Assembly (NCBI GenBank): GCA_004297065.1
Contig: SCUU01000140.1
Span: 1-64,000, forward strand
Length of the DNA: 64,000 bases
Source: Gallionellaceae bacterium
GTDB lineage: Bacteria; Pseudomonadota; Gammaproteobacteria; Burkholderiales; Gallionellaceae
Direction of reading: 5' to 3'
Shown here: positions 41,277 through 52,021 of the stretch, one piece after another
How the letters are laid out: every line of letters starts with the position of its first letter
How positions within the stretch are numbered: the first letter of the stretch is position 1
Position numbers and translations under genes: made by a program
The notes under the pieces: generated by a model
Told to the model about the DNA's origin: nothing
What the model saw: the letters and a program-made list of their open reading frames with translations, nothing else
Database searches by the model: none

Positions 41277-42852
41277 AATTGGGCGGCGCGAGGACGGTGG
41301 AAGAGGCTTGCGGAAGCATATCGGGATAATCCTTGCTGAAATGCAAGCCGCGGCTTTCGTGGCGCGATAGTGCGCTCTGTACGATCAGGTCGGCAGTGAG
41401 GACAAGATTGCGCAGTTCAAGCAAGTCTGCGGTGACATGGAAATTGCGGTAGTACTCGTTGATTTCTTCGTGGAGCAAGCGAATGCGGTGCTGCGCGCGT
41501 TCCAAGCGTTTGGTGGTGCGGACTATGCCGACATAGTCCCACATGAAGCGGCGCAGCTCATCCCAGTTATGCGAAATCACCACGGCCTCGTCGGCGTCGG
41601 TCACTTGGCTTTCATCCCAATGCGGCAAGGAAAGAATAGCGCCGGGCGGTTTGCGCAGAATATCCTGGGCGGCGGATTCGGCATAAACCAGGCATTCCAG
41701 CAGCGAATTGCTGGCCAGGCGATTCGCCCCATGCAAGCCTGTGTAAGAGGTTTCGCCGATCGCATAAAGATTCTCAATGTCGGTGCGGCCTTGTTGATCC
41801 ACCAGCAGGCCGCCACAGGTGAAATGTACGGAGGGAACCACCGGGATAGGCTGGCGCGCAATATTTATTCCAAGTGCCATGCAGCGGCGATAAATGGTCG
41901 GGAAGTGTTCCTGCAAAAATTCTACGGGCTGGTGGGATATGTCCAGATAAACGCAATCCAGCCCACGTTTTTTCATTTCGAAGTCGATGGCACGCGCGAC
42001 TACATCGCGCGGTGCCAACTCCGCGCGCTCATCATGCCACGGCATGAAGCGAGTGCCGTCGGGCAGTTTCAAAATGCCGCCTTCGCCGCGTACGGCTTCG
42101 CTGATAAGGAAGGATTTTTCATGCGGATGGTAGAGGCCGGTCGGATGGAATTGGATGAACTCCATGTTGGACACGCGGCAACCGGCGCGCCAACCCATCG
42201 CGATACCGTCGCCCGTTGCGGTATCGGGATTGGTGGTGTACAGATAGACTTTGCCGGCCCCGCCCGTAGCCAGGACGGTGTTGCGCGCCGCAATCGTAAT
42301 AATTTCGTCGCTTAGGCTGTTTAACGCATAAGCTCCGTAGCAGCGATTATCGGCACGGCCTAATTTGTGGCCGGTGATCAGATCGATCGCGATGTACTGC
42401 TCCAATAGGGTGATATTGGGGTGAGCGCGCACCTTGGCGGCGATGGTTTCCTGTACGGTCAAACCGGTGGCATCGGCGGCATGGATAATGCGGCGATGGC
42501 TATGTCCCCCCTCGCGCGTCAGGTGGTAATGGTTGTCATTGTGGTTGTCGCGTGTGAAGGGCACTCCCTGCCGGATGAGCCAAGCTATTGCTGCGGCACC
42601 ATTCTCTACCACGAAACGTGTGGTTTTCGGATCGCAAAGTCCCGCGCCTGCAATGTGCGTATCCTGGATATGTTTGTCGAACGAATCGTCGGGCGACAAA
42701 ACAGCGGCGATACCGCCCTGTGCCCATGCGCTCGCACCTTCGAGCATGGATTTCTTGGTGATGACGGCAATTTTTTGCCGCACGGCAAGCTTCAGCGCCA
42801 GTGATAGCCCCGCCAGACCGCTGCCGATAATGAGGGTATCGAATTTCAACAC
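41266..42852 (-). CDS. nadB: L-aspartate oxidase
   Basis: [53 protein letters not shown]. Confidence 0.97.
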   Translation of the reverse strand: MLKFDTLIIGSGLAGLSLALKLAVRQKIAVITKKSMLEGASAWAQGGIAAVLSPDDSFDKHIQDTHIAGAGLCDPKTTRFVVENGAAAIAWLIRQGVPFTRDNHNDNHYHLTREGGHSHRRIIHAADATGLTVQETIAAKVRAHPNITLLEQYIAIDLITGHKLGRADNRCYGAYALNSLSDEIITIAARNTVLATGGAGKVYLYTTNPDTATGDGIAMGWRAGCRVSNMEFIQFHPTGLYHPHEKSFLISEAVRGEGGILKLPDGTRFMPWHDERAELAPRDVVARAIDFEMKKRGLDCVYLDISHQPVEFLQEHFPTIYRRCMALGINIARQPIPVVPSVHFTCGGLLVDQQGRTDIENLYAIGETSYTGLHGANRLASNSLLECLVYAESAAQDILRKPPGAILSLPHWDESQVTDADEAVVISHNWDELRRFMWDYVGIVRTTKRLERAQHRIRLLHEEINEYYRNFHVTADLLELRNLVLTADLIVQSALSRHESRGLHFSKDYPDMLPQASSTVLAPPNFKQ

Positions 42853-43054
42853 GCCGATTGAATTGAGTGGTTATGCATTGGTCGAACTATAGCAAATATG
42901 GGGGGCGCGTCCCGATAAAGAGGTGGGAATTATATGAACTAAATTTGCATCCGATTGTCCATGTGCCTGTTGCGGTCAACATGACCTGCCGCTCATGGTG
43001 CAGTCCGGTTATACTAGCCAGTCACGTGCAATGCTGTGAAATAAGGGCTAGGGA

Positions 43055-43654
43055 ATGGGTGACCGGGAAGTCGATCAACAGTTGGTGGAGCGTGCGCAGA
43101 GCGGCGACAAGCACGCGTTCGAGCTGTTGGTGGCCAAATATCAGCGCAGACTGGGGCGTCTGATTTCGCGCTTTGTGCGCGACAGCGCCGAAGCCGAGGA
43201 CGTGACTCAGGATGCCTTCATCAAGGCGTACCGGGCGTTGCCGGCTTTCCGCGGGGATAGCGCGTTTTATACCTGGCTGTACCGGATCGGCATCAATACG
43301 GCCAAGAATCATTTGCTGGCTTTGGGGCGGCGCGCGCCGACGAGCACGCATTTCGATTCCGACGAGGCCGAGGAGTTCGAAGAGGCTGCCTTGTTGCATG
43401 AAGTGGCAACACCCGAGAACGAGTTGATGAGCAAGCAAGTGGTCGATGTGGTGAATGCGTCGCTACAGCAACTTCCCGATGATTTGCGTATGGCGCTAAC
43501 CCTGCGCGAGATAGAGGGGTTGAGTTACGAGGAGATCGCGGCGGTGATGAATTGCCCGATCGGTACCGTGAGGTCGAGGATATTCCGGGCGCGCGAGGCA
43601 GTCGCGGTGAATTTGCGCCCGTTGTTGGGCACTAACGACAATCAGAGGTGGTAA
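43055..43654 (+). CDS. rpoE: RNA polymerase sigma-E factor (AlgU/RpoE)
   Basis: FVRDSAEAEDVTQDAFIKAYRALPAFRGDSAFYTWLYRI. Confidence 0.97.
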   Translation: MGDREVDQQLVERAQSGDKHAFELLVAKYQRRLGRLISRFVRDSAEAEDVTQDAFIKAYRALPAFRGDSAFYTWLYRIGINTAKNHLLALGRRAPTSTHFDSDEAEEFEEAALLHEVATPENELMSKQVVDVVNASLQQLPDDLRMALTLREIEGLSYEEIAAVMNCPIGTVRSRIFRAREAVAVNLRPLLGTNDNQRW

Positions 43655-43656
43655 AT

Positions 43657-44145
43657 ATGAAACATGACATATCCGCATTGATGGATGGCGAGTTGTTCGA
43701 GGATGAGGCCGTAGCGCTGCTCAATAAACTGAAGAAAGATACGCACTCGCAACGCGAGTGGCAGACCTACCATTTAATCGGCGACGCCTTGCGCCAGCCG
43801 GATCATGTTGGCAAAGACATCAGTGCGGCTTTCCGTGAACGTTTGCAAGCCGAACCCACCGTGTTCGCGCCGCGCCGCCGGGCAACGCAAAGGGCGCGCT
43901 ATTTCGCATTTTCTGCGGCAGCATCCGTGATGGCGCTGGCCTTGGTGGCATGGCTGTCGATGCAGGCGGGGAGCGAGCCCGCACCCCAGATAGCCTCCGT
44001 TCAGCAGCAAACCCCGGTTCGTCCCGCCAGCTTTCCCTCTACCAACAGCGTCAACGATTATCTGATGGCGCATCAGGAATTTTCTCCCAGTGCGGATGTG
44101 CAAGGCGCAGCGTCGTACATCCACACTGTCTCGGAAGAGCGATAA
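43657..44145 (+). CDS. rseA: Anti-sigma-E factor RseA/MucA
   Basis: MKHDISALMDGELFEDEAVALLNKLKKD; single TM. Confidence 0.9.
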   Translation: MKHDISALMDGELFEDEAVALLNKLKKDTHSQREWQTYHLIGDALRQPDHVGKDISAAFRERLQAEPTVFAPRRRATQRARYFAFSAAASVMALALVAWLSMQAGSEPAPQIASVQQQTPVRPASFPSTNSVNDYLMAHQEFSPSADVQGAASYIHTVSEER

Positions 44146-44156
44146 GGCGAGCACGC

Positions 44157-45143
44157 ATGTACCGGAGCGTTAGAGTGTTGTCGTTTCTGATACTGCTTAT
44201 CTGCGGGCAAAGCGCGTTGGCCGATCCGCCGCGTCGCGACGATGCGGGCTGGCTGGAAACCATGGCGTTTGCCGCGCATCAAACCGACTACAGCGGTACT
44301 TTCGTCTATCAGGATGGAATGGGCGGGCATGTTGCAGTATCGCGCATCACGCACATTTCGGATGCGGATGGCGAACACGAGAGGTTGGAGGGCTTGAACG
44401 GGGCGCGCCGCGAGATCGTCAGCAGCAATAATCGAGTGTGGCTTTTTCTGGGTGATCGCAAGGTCAGGATCGAGAGACGGCAGGGCGGGAGAACTTTTCC
44501 CGCCTTGCTGCCGGAGCAAATCTCGATCCTCAAAGAGAATTACCTGATCAAGCAAGCGGAAGAAGATCGGGTCGCGGGGTTTCATGTGCATGCCGTCGTG
44601 TTTCAACCCAAGGATAACTTGCGCTACACCCACAAAATGTGGGCGCATAACGAGTCCGGCTTGTTGCTAAAGGCGGTTGTGCTGGACGAGCGCGCGCGCA
44701 TCATCGAACAATATGCTTTTACCCAATTGACGCTGGGCGGAAGCGTCGATCGTTCGTGGATAGAGCCGGAGAAATCGGCACAGTCGGTATCCAAGAAAAG
44801 CGGGATCGCCCCGCCGGTCAAATCCGATACCGAGTTCAAAATGACAGATTGGCAGATTGATGCGCTGCCGGTCGGGTTCAAAAAAATCATGGAAGTTTGC
44901 CGTCCCATGCGCGACAAGACGAAGCCTGTGACGCATCTGGTATTTTCCGACGGGCTCGCGGGAATCTCGGTTTTTATCGAGGACGTCGGTGGGCGGGAAG
45001 ATGTGAACTCCGGTTTGTCCAGTCAGGGTGCCGTTCAGGTCTACAGCCGGGTTAGCGGGGATAAATTGATTACCGTAGTAGGCGAGGTGCCGCCGCGTAC
45101 CGTTATCCAGGTGGCAGAGTCTGTTCGTTACGCAGGACCATAA
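44157..45143 (+). CDS. mucB: Sigma-E regulatory protein MucB/RseB
   Basis: Signal peptide; AAHQTDYSGTFVYQDG...RITHISDADGEHERLEGLNG. Confidence 0.92.
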   Translation: MYRSVRVLSFLILLICGQSALADPPRRDDAGWLETMAFAAHQTDYSGTFVYQDGMGGHVAVSRITHISDADGEHERLEGLNGARREIVSSNNRVWLFLGDRKVRIERRQGGRTFPALLPEQISILKENYLIKQAEEDRVAGFHVHAVVFQPKDNLRYTHKMWAHNESGLLLKAVVLDERARIIEQYAFTQLTLGGSVDRSWIEPEKSAQSVSKKSGIAPPVKSDTEFKMTDWQIDALPVGFKKIMEVCRPMRDKTKPVTHLVFSDGLAGISVFIEDVGGREDVNSGLSSQGAVQVYSRVSGDKLITVVGEVPPRTVIQVAESVRYAGP

Positions 45144-45145
45144 TT

Positions 45146-45589
45146 ATGTTAGAGACGCGCGCCATTGTTATTCATGTGCGGGGCAAGGACGCCTTGGTCG
45201 AGGCCAAAGGCGGTGTGGGTTGCGGCAACTGCAACAGCGAAACGGGTTGCGGCAGCGGCAAACTGTCGCAATTGTTTTGCGGCAAACCGCGCCAGTTCAA
45301 GGTGCATAACGAAGCCAATGCCGCTGTCGGCGACGAGGTGCAGATCACCTTGCCGGATGGCGTCTTGTTGCGCAGTTCGATGTTGATGTACGTAGTGCCG
45401 CTTTCCTTGCTGCTGAGCGGCGGCATGCTGGGGGCGCATTGGGGTAGCGATGCGGCAAGCCGCGACGGATACGCCGCAATCGGGGCACTGTGCGGTTTGG
45501 TAGGCGGTTTTTTGCTGGCGAAATGGCTGTCCAGATACCAGAGGGTGTCGGCTGTGGCGCGGCCAATTGCGCGGTCGCCGTCGGATTGA
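45146..45589 (+). CDS. rseC: RseC/MucC family protein
   Basis: GCGNCNSETGCGSGKLSQLF, two TM helices. Confidence 0.92.
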   Translation: MLETRAIVIHVRGKDALVEAKGGVGCGNCNSETGCGSGKLSQLFCGKPRQFKVHNEANAAVGDEVQITLPDGVLLRSSMLMYVVPLSLLLSGGMLGAHWGSDAASRDGYAAIGALCGLVGGFLLAKWLSRYQRVSAVARPIARSPSD

Positions 45590-45657
45590 CTTGAAATGCC
45601 GCAATGCTATCCCTATTGATCCGGCGTCAATTATCCGTGATAGGCGGCGCGATCAAG

Positions 45658-45750
45658 TCCTCCCCCTTCAAGGGGGAGGTTAGGTGGGGGATGGGCTATG
45701 GCCGGTATTCACCCATCCCCACCCCAACCCTCCCCTTGAAGGGGAGGGAG
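45658..45750. repeat. Palindromic repeat, tail-to-tail half-unit arrangement, intergenic
   Basis: tcctcccccttcaagggggaggttaggtgggggatggg-ctatggccggtattca-cccatccccaccccaaccctccccttgaaggggaggg. Confidence 0.88.
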
Positions 45751-45830
45751 TGGTTAACCGTAAACTCACGGTTAAATCGTGCCGAATCTATAGGTTGGCT
45801 TGATCTTGATTACAAACTAAAGGAGAGAGA

Positions 45831-47231
45831 ATGTTGAAGAAGTATTTTTTCATCGCGTTGTTCGGTCTCTTTGCGCACACTCTGGAGGCCAAAGAGCTCC
45901 CCGATTTTACCGATCTGGTCGAAAAGCAGGGCACCGCAGTGGTGAATGTCAGTACCACCCAGATCATACGCAATACCCAAGCTTTTCCGGGTATGCCCAA
46001 TTTGCCAGAGGGCGATCCGTTCTACGAGTTTTTCCGTCGTTTTTCCCCGCAGATGCCGCGCGAACAGGAGTCCCAGTCTTTGGGTTCGGGCTTCATTATC
46101 AGCGCGGACGGCTACATCCTGACCAATGCCCATGTGGTCGATAGTGCGGACAAAATCACCGTGCGCCTGACGGATAAGCGCGAATTCAAGGCCAAAGTCA
46201 TCGGTGCGGATAAGCGTACCGATGTTGCTTTGCTCAAAATCGAGGCAAGCAACTTGCCCAAGGTATCCCAGGGCGATCCCGCTTTGCTGAAAGTCGGGGA
46301 GTGGGTGCTGGCCATAGGCTCGCCGTTCGGTTTCGACAGCAGCGTGACGGCGGGAATCGTGAGCGCCAAGGGGCGTTCCTTGTCGCAGGAAAATTTCGTC
46401 CCCTTCATTCAAACCGATGTGGCCATCAATCCGGGCAACTCCGGCGGGCCGCTGTTCAACATGAAAGGCGAGGTCGTCGGCATCAATTCGCAGATATACA
46501 GCCGTTCCGGCGGCTATATGGGGCTCTCCTTCGCGATCCCCATCGATGTCGCGATGGAGGTGGTCAACCAGTTGCGTGCAACAGGCAAGGTGACGCGCGG
46601 ACGCATCGGTGTGGTGATACAGGAAGTAACGCGCGAACTGGCGGATTCTTTCGGTCTGAGCAAACCCGCGGGTGCGTTAATCTCGAATGTGGAAAAAGGT
46701 GGCCCGGCGGACAAGGCCGGTATTCAGGCCAGCGATGTGATCCTGAAGTTCGACGGCAAGGTCGTGACCGCTTCGCACGACTTGCCGCGCATCGTGGCCG
46801 CCACGCATCCCGGCAGCAAAGTTGCCGTGCAACTCTGGCGCAAAGGCGAAACGCGCGAAGTGACCCTGATTGTAGGCGAGATTGCCGACGACAGCCGCAT
46901 CGCGCAACGCAGCGGTAAAAACGGCGGCAACGCCGCACCGGCTACCGAAAGCAGCGAGCGGCTCGGTTTGACCTTGTCCGAACTGACCGGCGAGCAGAAA
47001 GCCGAGCTGCAAGTGGATGGCGGGTTGCTGGTAGAGGATGCCAAAGGTGTTGCTGCACGCAGCGACTTGCATCGCGGCGATGTGATCCTGGCGATAGGCA
47101 ATCTGGCGATCAGGTCGCTGGAGCAATTCAATGAGGTGCTGAAGCAAATTCCCAAGGGGCGCAATGTGGCATTGCTGGTGCGCCGTGGCGATGTCACCTC
47201 ATACCTGGCCATCAAGCTGGACGAAAAATAG
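45831..47231 (+). CDS. DegP/DegQ/MucD-type periplasmic serine protease
   Basis: GSGFIISADGYILTNAHVV; NPGNSGGPLFN; two PDZ domains. Confidence 0.95.
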   Translation: MLKKYFFIALFGLFAHTLEAKELPDFTDLVEKQGTAVVNVSTTQIIRNTQAFPGMPNLPEGDPFYEFFRRFSPQMPREQESQSLGSGFIISADGYILTNAHVVDSADKITVRLTDKREFKAKVIGADKRTDVALLKIEASNLPKVSQGDPALLKVGEWVLAIGSPFGFDSSVTAGIVSAKGRSLSQENFVPFIQTDVAINPGNSGGPLFNMKGEVVGINSQIYSRSGGYMGLSFAIPIDVAMEVVNQLRATGKVTRGRIGVVIQEVTRELADSFGLSKPAGALISNVEKGGPADKAGIQASDVILKFDGKVVTASHDLPRIVAATHPGSKVAVQLWRKGETREVTLIVGEIADDSRIAQRSGKNGGNAAPATESSERLGLTLSELTGEQKAELQVDGGLLVEDAKGVAARSDLHRGDVILAIGNLAIRSLEQFNEVLKQIPKGRNVALLVRRGDVTSYLAIKLDEK

Positions 47232-47353
47232 GCGGAACCGGGCAGTTCTCCACTCCGTCAGTACAGCGTATCCCGCCAAAATCGGCTAGAATCCGCGCCT
47301 TGCGAATTCCCGTCTATTTGGGCGGGATGCGTTTTTTGTCAGACAGATAATTC

Positions 47354-49147
47354 ATGCAACAGATCCGAAATTTTTCCATCATCGCCCACATCGACCACGG
47401 TAAATCCACGCTGGCAGACCGCATCATCCACCTGTGCGGCGGCCTGTCAGACCGCGAGATGGAGGCGCAGGTGCTGGACTCGATGGACATCGAACGCGAG
47501 CGCGGCATCACCATCAAGGCGCAGACCGCGGCGCTGAACTACAAGGCGCGCGACGGTCAGGTCTACAACCTGAACCTCATCGACACGCCGGGGCACGTGG
47601 ACTTTTCCTACGAGGTGTCTCGCTCGCTTTCCGCCTGCGAAGGTGCGCTGTTGGTGGTGGATGCCTCGCAGGGTGTGGAGGCGCAGACCGTGGCCAACTG
47701 CTACACCGCCCTCGATTTGGGCGTGGAAGTGGTGCCCGTGCTGAACAAGATCGACCTGCCTTCGGCCAACCCCGACAACGCGATTGCCGAGATCGAAGAC
47801 GTGATCGGCATAGACGCGCACGATGCGGTGCATTGTTCGGCCAAGACCGGTCTGGGCGTGCAGGATGTGCTGGAATCGCTGATCGCAAAAGTTCCCGCCC
47901 CCAAGGGCGACGTCAATGCACCCCTGCAGGCGCTTATCATCGACTCGTGGTTCGACAACTATGTCGGCGTGGTGATGCTGGTGCGCATCGTCAACGGCAC
48001 GCTCAAGCCCAAGGACAAGATCCTGTTCATGGCGACCGGCGCGCAACATTTAACCGAACACGTCGGCGTGTTCACGCCCAAGTCGCAGGATCGCGAATCG
48101 CTGTCTGCCGGACAGGTCGGCTTTGTCATCGCGGGCATTAAAGAATTGAAAGATGCCAAGGTCGGCGATACGGTCACGCTGGTGGTTAACCCCGCCAGCG
48201 CGCCTTTGCCGGGATTCAAGGAGATTCAGCCGCAGGTGTTTGCGGGACTGTTCCCGGTAGAGTCCAACCAGTACGAGGCGCTGCGCGACTCGCTGGAGAA
48301 GCTCAAGCTGAACGATGCCGCCTTGCAATACGAGCCGGAAGTTTCGCAGGCGCTGGGCTTCGGCTTCCGTTGCGGCTTCCTCGGCCTGCTGCATATGGAA
48401 ATCGTGCAGGAGCGTCTGGAGCGCGAGTTCGATATGGACCTCATCACCACCGCGCCGACGGTGATCTACGAAGTGTTGATGAAGGACGGCTCGGTGCTGA
48501 TGGTGGACAACCCTTCCAAGCTGCCCGATATGTCCAAGGTCGAAGAGGTTCGGGAGCCGATCGTCAACGTCAATCTGTATATGCCGCAGGAATATGTGGG
48601 CGCGGTGATTACGCTGTGTACGCAAAAACGCGGCGTGCAAATCGACATGAGCTACCACGGCAAGCAGGTGCTGCTGAAATATGAAATGCCGATGGGCGAG
48701 ATCGTGCTGGATTTCTTCGACAAGCTGAAATCGGTATCGCGCGGTTACGCCTCGATGGATTACGAGTTCAAGGAATACCGCTCGGCGGATGTGGTCAAGG
48801 TGGATATGCTGATTAACGGCGAGAAGGTGGACGCGCTGTCCATCATCGTGCACCGCGCCAACAGCCAGTATCGCGGGCGCGAAGTGGCCGCCAAGATGCG
48901 CGAACTGATCCCGCGCCAGATGTTCGATGTGGCGATCCAGGCCGCCATCGGCGCGAACATCATCTCGCGCGAGAACGTCAAAGCCCTGCGCAAGAACGTG
49001 TTGGCGAAGTGTTACGGCGGCGACATTTCGCGCAAGCGCAAACTGCTGGAAAAGCAGAAGGCCGGCAAGAAGCGCATGAAACAGGTGGGTAGCGTGGAAA
49101 TTCCGCAGGAGGCATTCCTCGCCATCCTGCGCGTAGACGATAAATAG
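47354..49147 (+). CDS. lepA: Elongation factor 4
   Basis: [25 protein letters not shown]. Confidence 0.99.
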   Translation: MQQIRNFSIIAHIDHGKSTLADRIIHLCGGLSDREMEAQVLDSMDIERERGITIKAQTAALNYKARDGQVYNLNLIDTPGHVDFSYEVSRSLSACEGALLVVDASQGVEAQTVANCYTALDLGVEVVPVLNKIDLPSANPDNAIAEIEDVIGIDAHDAVHCSAKTGLGVQDVLESLIAKVPAPKGDVNAPLQALIIDSWFDNYVGVVMLVRIVNGTLKPKDKILFMATGAQHLTEHVGVFTPKSQDRESLSAGQVGFVIAGIKELKDAKVGDTVTLVVNPASAPLPGFKEIQPQVFAGLFPVESNQYEALRDSLEKLKLNDAALQYEPEVSQALGFGFRCGFLGLLHMEIVQERLEREFDMDLITTAPTVIYEVLMKDGSVLMVDNPSKLPDMSKVEEVREPIVNVNLYMPQEYVGAVITLCTQKRGVQIDMSYHGKQVLLKYEMPMGEIVLDFFDKLKSVSRGYASMDYEFKEYRSADVVKVDMLINGEKVDALSIIVHRANSQYRGREVAAKMRELIPRQMFDVAIQAAIGANIISRENVKALRKNVLAKCYGGDISRKRKLLEKQKAGKKRMKQVGSVEIPQEAFLAILRVDDK

Positions 49148-49159
49148 ACGGGAACCGAA

Positions 49160-49963
49160 ATGGACTTTGCTTTAATCATGTTTGTGCTGTTGCTGGTGAC
49201 AGGTGGTGTCTGGCTGTTGGATAAATACGTGTTGCAGCCCAAGCGCGCGGCGGAGACTGCCGAGCCCTGGTGGGTGGAATATGCCAAGAGCTTTTTTCCG
49301 GTCATTCTGGCGGTGTTCCTGCTGCGCTCGTTCCTGGTCGAGCCGTTCAAGATACCTTCCGGTTCGATGATTCCGACGCTGCAAGTGGGCGATTTTATTC
49401 TGGTGAATAAATTTACCTACGGCATCCGTCTGCCGATTATCAATAAAAAGATTGCGCAGTTGAACGATCCCAAGCGCGGCGACGTGATGGTGTTCCATTA
49501 TCCGGAAAACCCTGCCGTGGACTATATTAAGCGCGTAGTAGGCCTCCCCGGCGATACCGTTACCTACCGCAACAAGAAATTACGGATTAACGGGGCCGAG
49601 CAGATCCAGCAGCGCGAAGGAGATTACAACTATCTCGAGAGCGGTTTGAAGTTCGCCCATACCGAACGTTTCAGCGAGGATTTGAGCGGGCATGCGCATC
49701 CGATTCTGGTGAATCCGGAAATGCCATCTGTGCATATGGCGAGCGTCGCCGAATTTCCGCAGATGGAAAATTGCCGTTACACTCTGGAAGAGGTAAGTTG
49801 CAAGGTGCCGGAGGGGCATTACTTCATGATGGGCGACAACCGCGACAACAGCCGCGACAGCCGTTACTGGGGGTTCGTGCCCGACAACATGATCGTGGGC
49901 AAAGCCTTTTTTATCTGGATGAATTTCGGCGACATAAAGCGCATTGGTTTATCGGTTAACTGA
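49160..49963 (+). CDS. lepB: Signal peptidase I
   Basis: PSGSMIPTLQVGDFILVNKF; GDNRDNSRDSRYWGFVP. Confidence 0.97.
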   Translation: MDFALIMFVLLLVTGGVWLLDKYVLQPKRAAETAEPWWVEYAKSFFPVILAVFLLRSFLVEPFKIPSGSMIPTLQVGDFILVNKFTYGIRLPIINKKIAQLNDPKRGDVMVFHYPENPAVDYIKRVVGLPGDTVTYRNKKLRINGAEQIQQREGDYNYLESGLKFAHTERFSEDLSGHAHPILVNPEMPSVHMASVAEFPQMENCRYTLEEVSCKVPEGHYFMMGDNRDNSRDSRYWGFVPDNMIVGKAFFIWMNFGDIKRIGLSVN

Positions 49964-49985
49964 ACAGGCATATTGATAAGGAGCG

Positions 49986-50357
49986 ATGATGGGAGCATTG
50001 GGAAACAAACAGCGCGGCATCGGGTTTGCCGGGCTCATTTTGCTTATTGCGGTCGTGATTTTGATTGCGGTGCTGGGCATGAAACTCGTGCCTGCCTATA
50101 TGCACAATGGGCAAATCGTGCATATATTCCAGGCGATCGCCAGCGATCCCGAGATGCGAAATGCCAGCGTCAAGGATATTCGCGCCTCGTTTGAAAAGCG
50201 GGCGCTGATGGATAACATCAGCGAGATCGGCGCGGAGGATGTCCAGATAGATAAAGAGGGCGGACGCCTTGCCTTGAGTGCGAGCTATCCGGTGAAAATC
50301 CCTGTGGTCGGCAACATCAGCCTGCTGCTCGAATTCAATCCGAGCAGTGCCAAGTAA
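49986..50357 (+). CDS. DUF4845 protein
   Basis: KQRGIGFAGLILLIAVVILIAVLGMKLVPAYM; conserved position lepB-x-rnc. Confidence 0.85.
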   Translation: MMGALGNKQRGIGFAGLILLIAVVILIAVLGMKLVPAYMHNGQIVHIFQAIASDPEMRNASVKDIRASFEKRALMDNISEIGAEDVQIDKEGGRLALSASYPVKIPVVGNISLLLEFNPSSAK

Positions 50358-50365
50358 ATCAGCGC

Positions 50366-51043
50366 ATGAACCGCGAGTCGTTGTGCCGGCAAATCGGCCA
50401 CCAGTTTGCTCGGCCGCAACTGCTGCAAAAAGCGCTGACGCATCGCAGCCATAGCGCGGCGCATTACGAGCGGCTGGAGTTTCTGGGCGACAGCGTATTG
50501 AACTGCGTGATCGCCAAATATCTGTACGAGCAGCACCCGGAATTGCCGGAAGGCGACCTCTCCAGATTGCGTTCCAATCTGGTCAACCAGCAAACCCTGT
50601 GTGCCTTGGCACAAGGTTTGAATCTCGGCGAGCAACTGTTGTTGGGCGAAGGCGAACGCAAAAGTGCCGGCTTCCGCCGCCCGTCCATACTGGCGGATGC
50701 GATGGAGGCCGTATTCGGTGCGGTATTCCTCGACTCTGGATTCGCTGCCGCCGAGCAGGTTGTGCTGCGCCAATATGTGCCGTTCATCGCACGGATGGAC
50801 ATACAGAGTCTGGGCAAAGATGCCAAGACCCAACTGCAAGAGCATTTGCAAGCGCGCAAATTGACCCTGCCCAAATACACCGTGGTCGCCACCCAGGGCG
50901 AGGCGCATGCGCAGGTGTTCGTGATCGAATGCGAGATCGGCCAACTGAAAGTCACCACGCGCGGCGAGGGCAGCAGTCGCCGCATCGCCGAACAAGCCGC
51001 AGCCGAAGCCGCCTATAAACTGCTGAATCAACCCAAACCATGA
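50366..51043 (+). CDS. rnc: Ribonuclease III
   Basis: [16 protein letters not shown]; dsRBD at the C-terminus. Confidence 0.98.
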   Translation: MNRESLCRQIGHQFARPQLLQKALTHRSHSAAHYERLEFLGDSVLNCVIAKYLYEQHPELPEGDLSRLRSNLVNQQTLCALAQGLNLGEQLLLGEGERKSAGFRRPSILADAMEAVFGAVFLDSGFAAAEQVVLRQYVPFIARMDIQSLGKDAKTQLQEHLQARKLTLPKYTVVATQGEAHAQVFVIECEIGQLKVTTRGEGSSRRIAEQAAAEAAYKLLNQPKP

Positions 51044-51936
51044 CCGATACCCCACATACCTTCCACAGCGGCTTCATCTCCATCGTAGGCCGCCCCAACG
51101 TCGGCAAATCGACGCTGCTCAACCACCTCATCGGGCAAAAAATCAGCATCACATCGCGCAAAGCGCAGACCACGCGCCACCGCATCACCGGCATCCTCAC
51201 CGAAGAGCAGACGCAATTCGTCTTCGTCGATACGCCGGGCTTCCAGACCCAATATCTGAACACCTTGAACAAGGGACTGAATCGCGTGGTGACCAGCAGC
51301 CTGCGCGACGTGAACGTCGTGTTGTTCGTCATCGAAGCGCGCCACTTTGACGAGCGCGACCGCCAGGTGATGAACCTGTTGCCGACCACCATTCCTGTTA
51401 TTTTGGTTATCAACAAAGTCGATAACATGGAGAACAAAAGCGAGTTGCTGCCCTTCATCGAAGATGTCGCCAAAGAGCGCCACTTTGCCGCCATCGTTCC
51501 GGTGAGCGCCAAGCAGGATAAGCGGCTCGACACCCTGCTGGATGCGATCCGCCCCTACCTGCCGGAAGGCGAAAAAATCTATGCGGAAGACGAAATCACC
51601 GACCGCAACGAACGTTTCCTCGCCGCCGAAATCGTGCGCGAAAAAGTGTTCCGCTTTACCGGCGAGGAACTGCCTTACTCGGTCAGCGTGGTCATCGAGC
51701 AATTCAAACTCGAAGGAAAATTGCGCCGCATCCACGCCGCGATTCTTGTGGATAAAGATGCCCACAAAGCCATGCTCATCGGCGCAAAAGGCGAAAAGCT
51801 CAAAGAGATCGGTACCCAGGCCCGCCTCGATATGGAAAAACTTTTCGACGGCAAAGTCTACCTCGAAGTGTGGGTCAAAGTCCGCAGCGGCTGGGCCGAT
51901 AGCCCGCAGATGCTGAAGAGTTTGGGCTACGAATAA
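51040..51936 (+). CDS. era: GTPase Era
   Basis: [41 protein letters not shown] domain. Confidence 0.98.
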   Translation: MTDTPHTFHSGFISIVGRPNVGKSTLLNHLIGQKISITSRKAQTTRHRITGILTEEQTQFVFVDTPGFQTQYLNTLNKGLNRVVTSSLRDVNVVLFVIEARHFDERDRQVMNLLPTTIPVILVINKVDNMENKSELLPFIEDVAKERHFAAIVPVSAKQDKRLDTLLDAIRPYLPEGEKIYAEDEITDRNERFLAAEIVREKVFRFTGEELPYSVSVVIEQFKLEGKLRRIHAAILVDKDAHKAMLIGAKGEKLKEIGTQARLDMEKLFDGKVYLEVWVKVRSGWADSPQMLKSLGYE

Positions 51937-51949
51937 GCAAAAAATGTAA

Positions 51950-51976
51950 GCTGGGTTGAGCGTGGCGATACCCGGC
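51950..51976. repeat. Short palindromic repeat at island left junction
   Basis: gctgggt-tgagcgtggcgat-acccggc, imperfect palindrome. Confidence 0.5.
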
Positions 51977-52021
51977 ATTCGAGGCTGTCTCAGGTCAGCA
52001 GGTCAAGGAGTAATTTGCTTC

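Noticed and set aside
42853-43054. Possible sigma-E autoregulatory promoter (gaactaaatttgcatccgattgtcc) upstream of rpoE
   Set aside because: -35-like GAACTA present but the -10 match is poor; not convincing without TSS data.
45604-45837. 77-aa ORF rseC-degQ gap
   Set aside because: Consists mostly of translated palindromic repeat.
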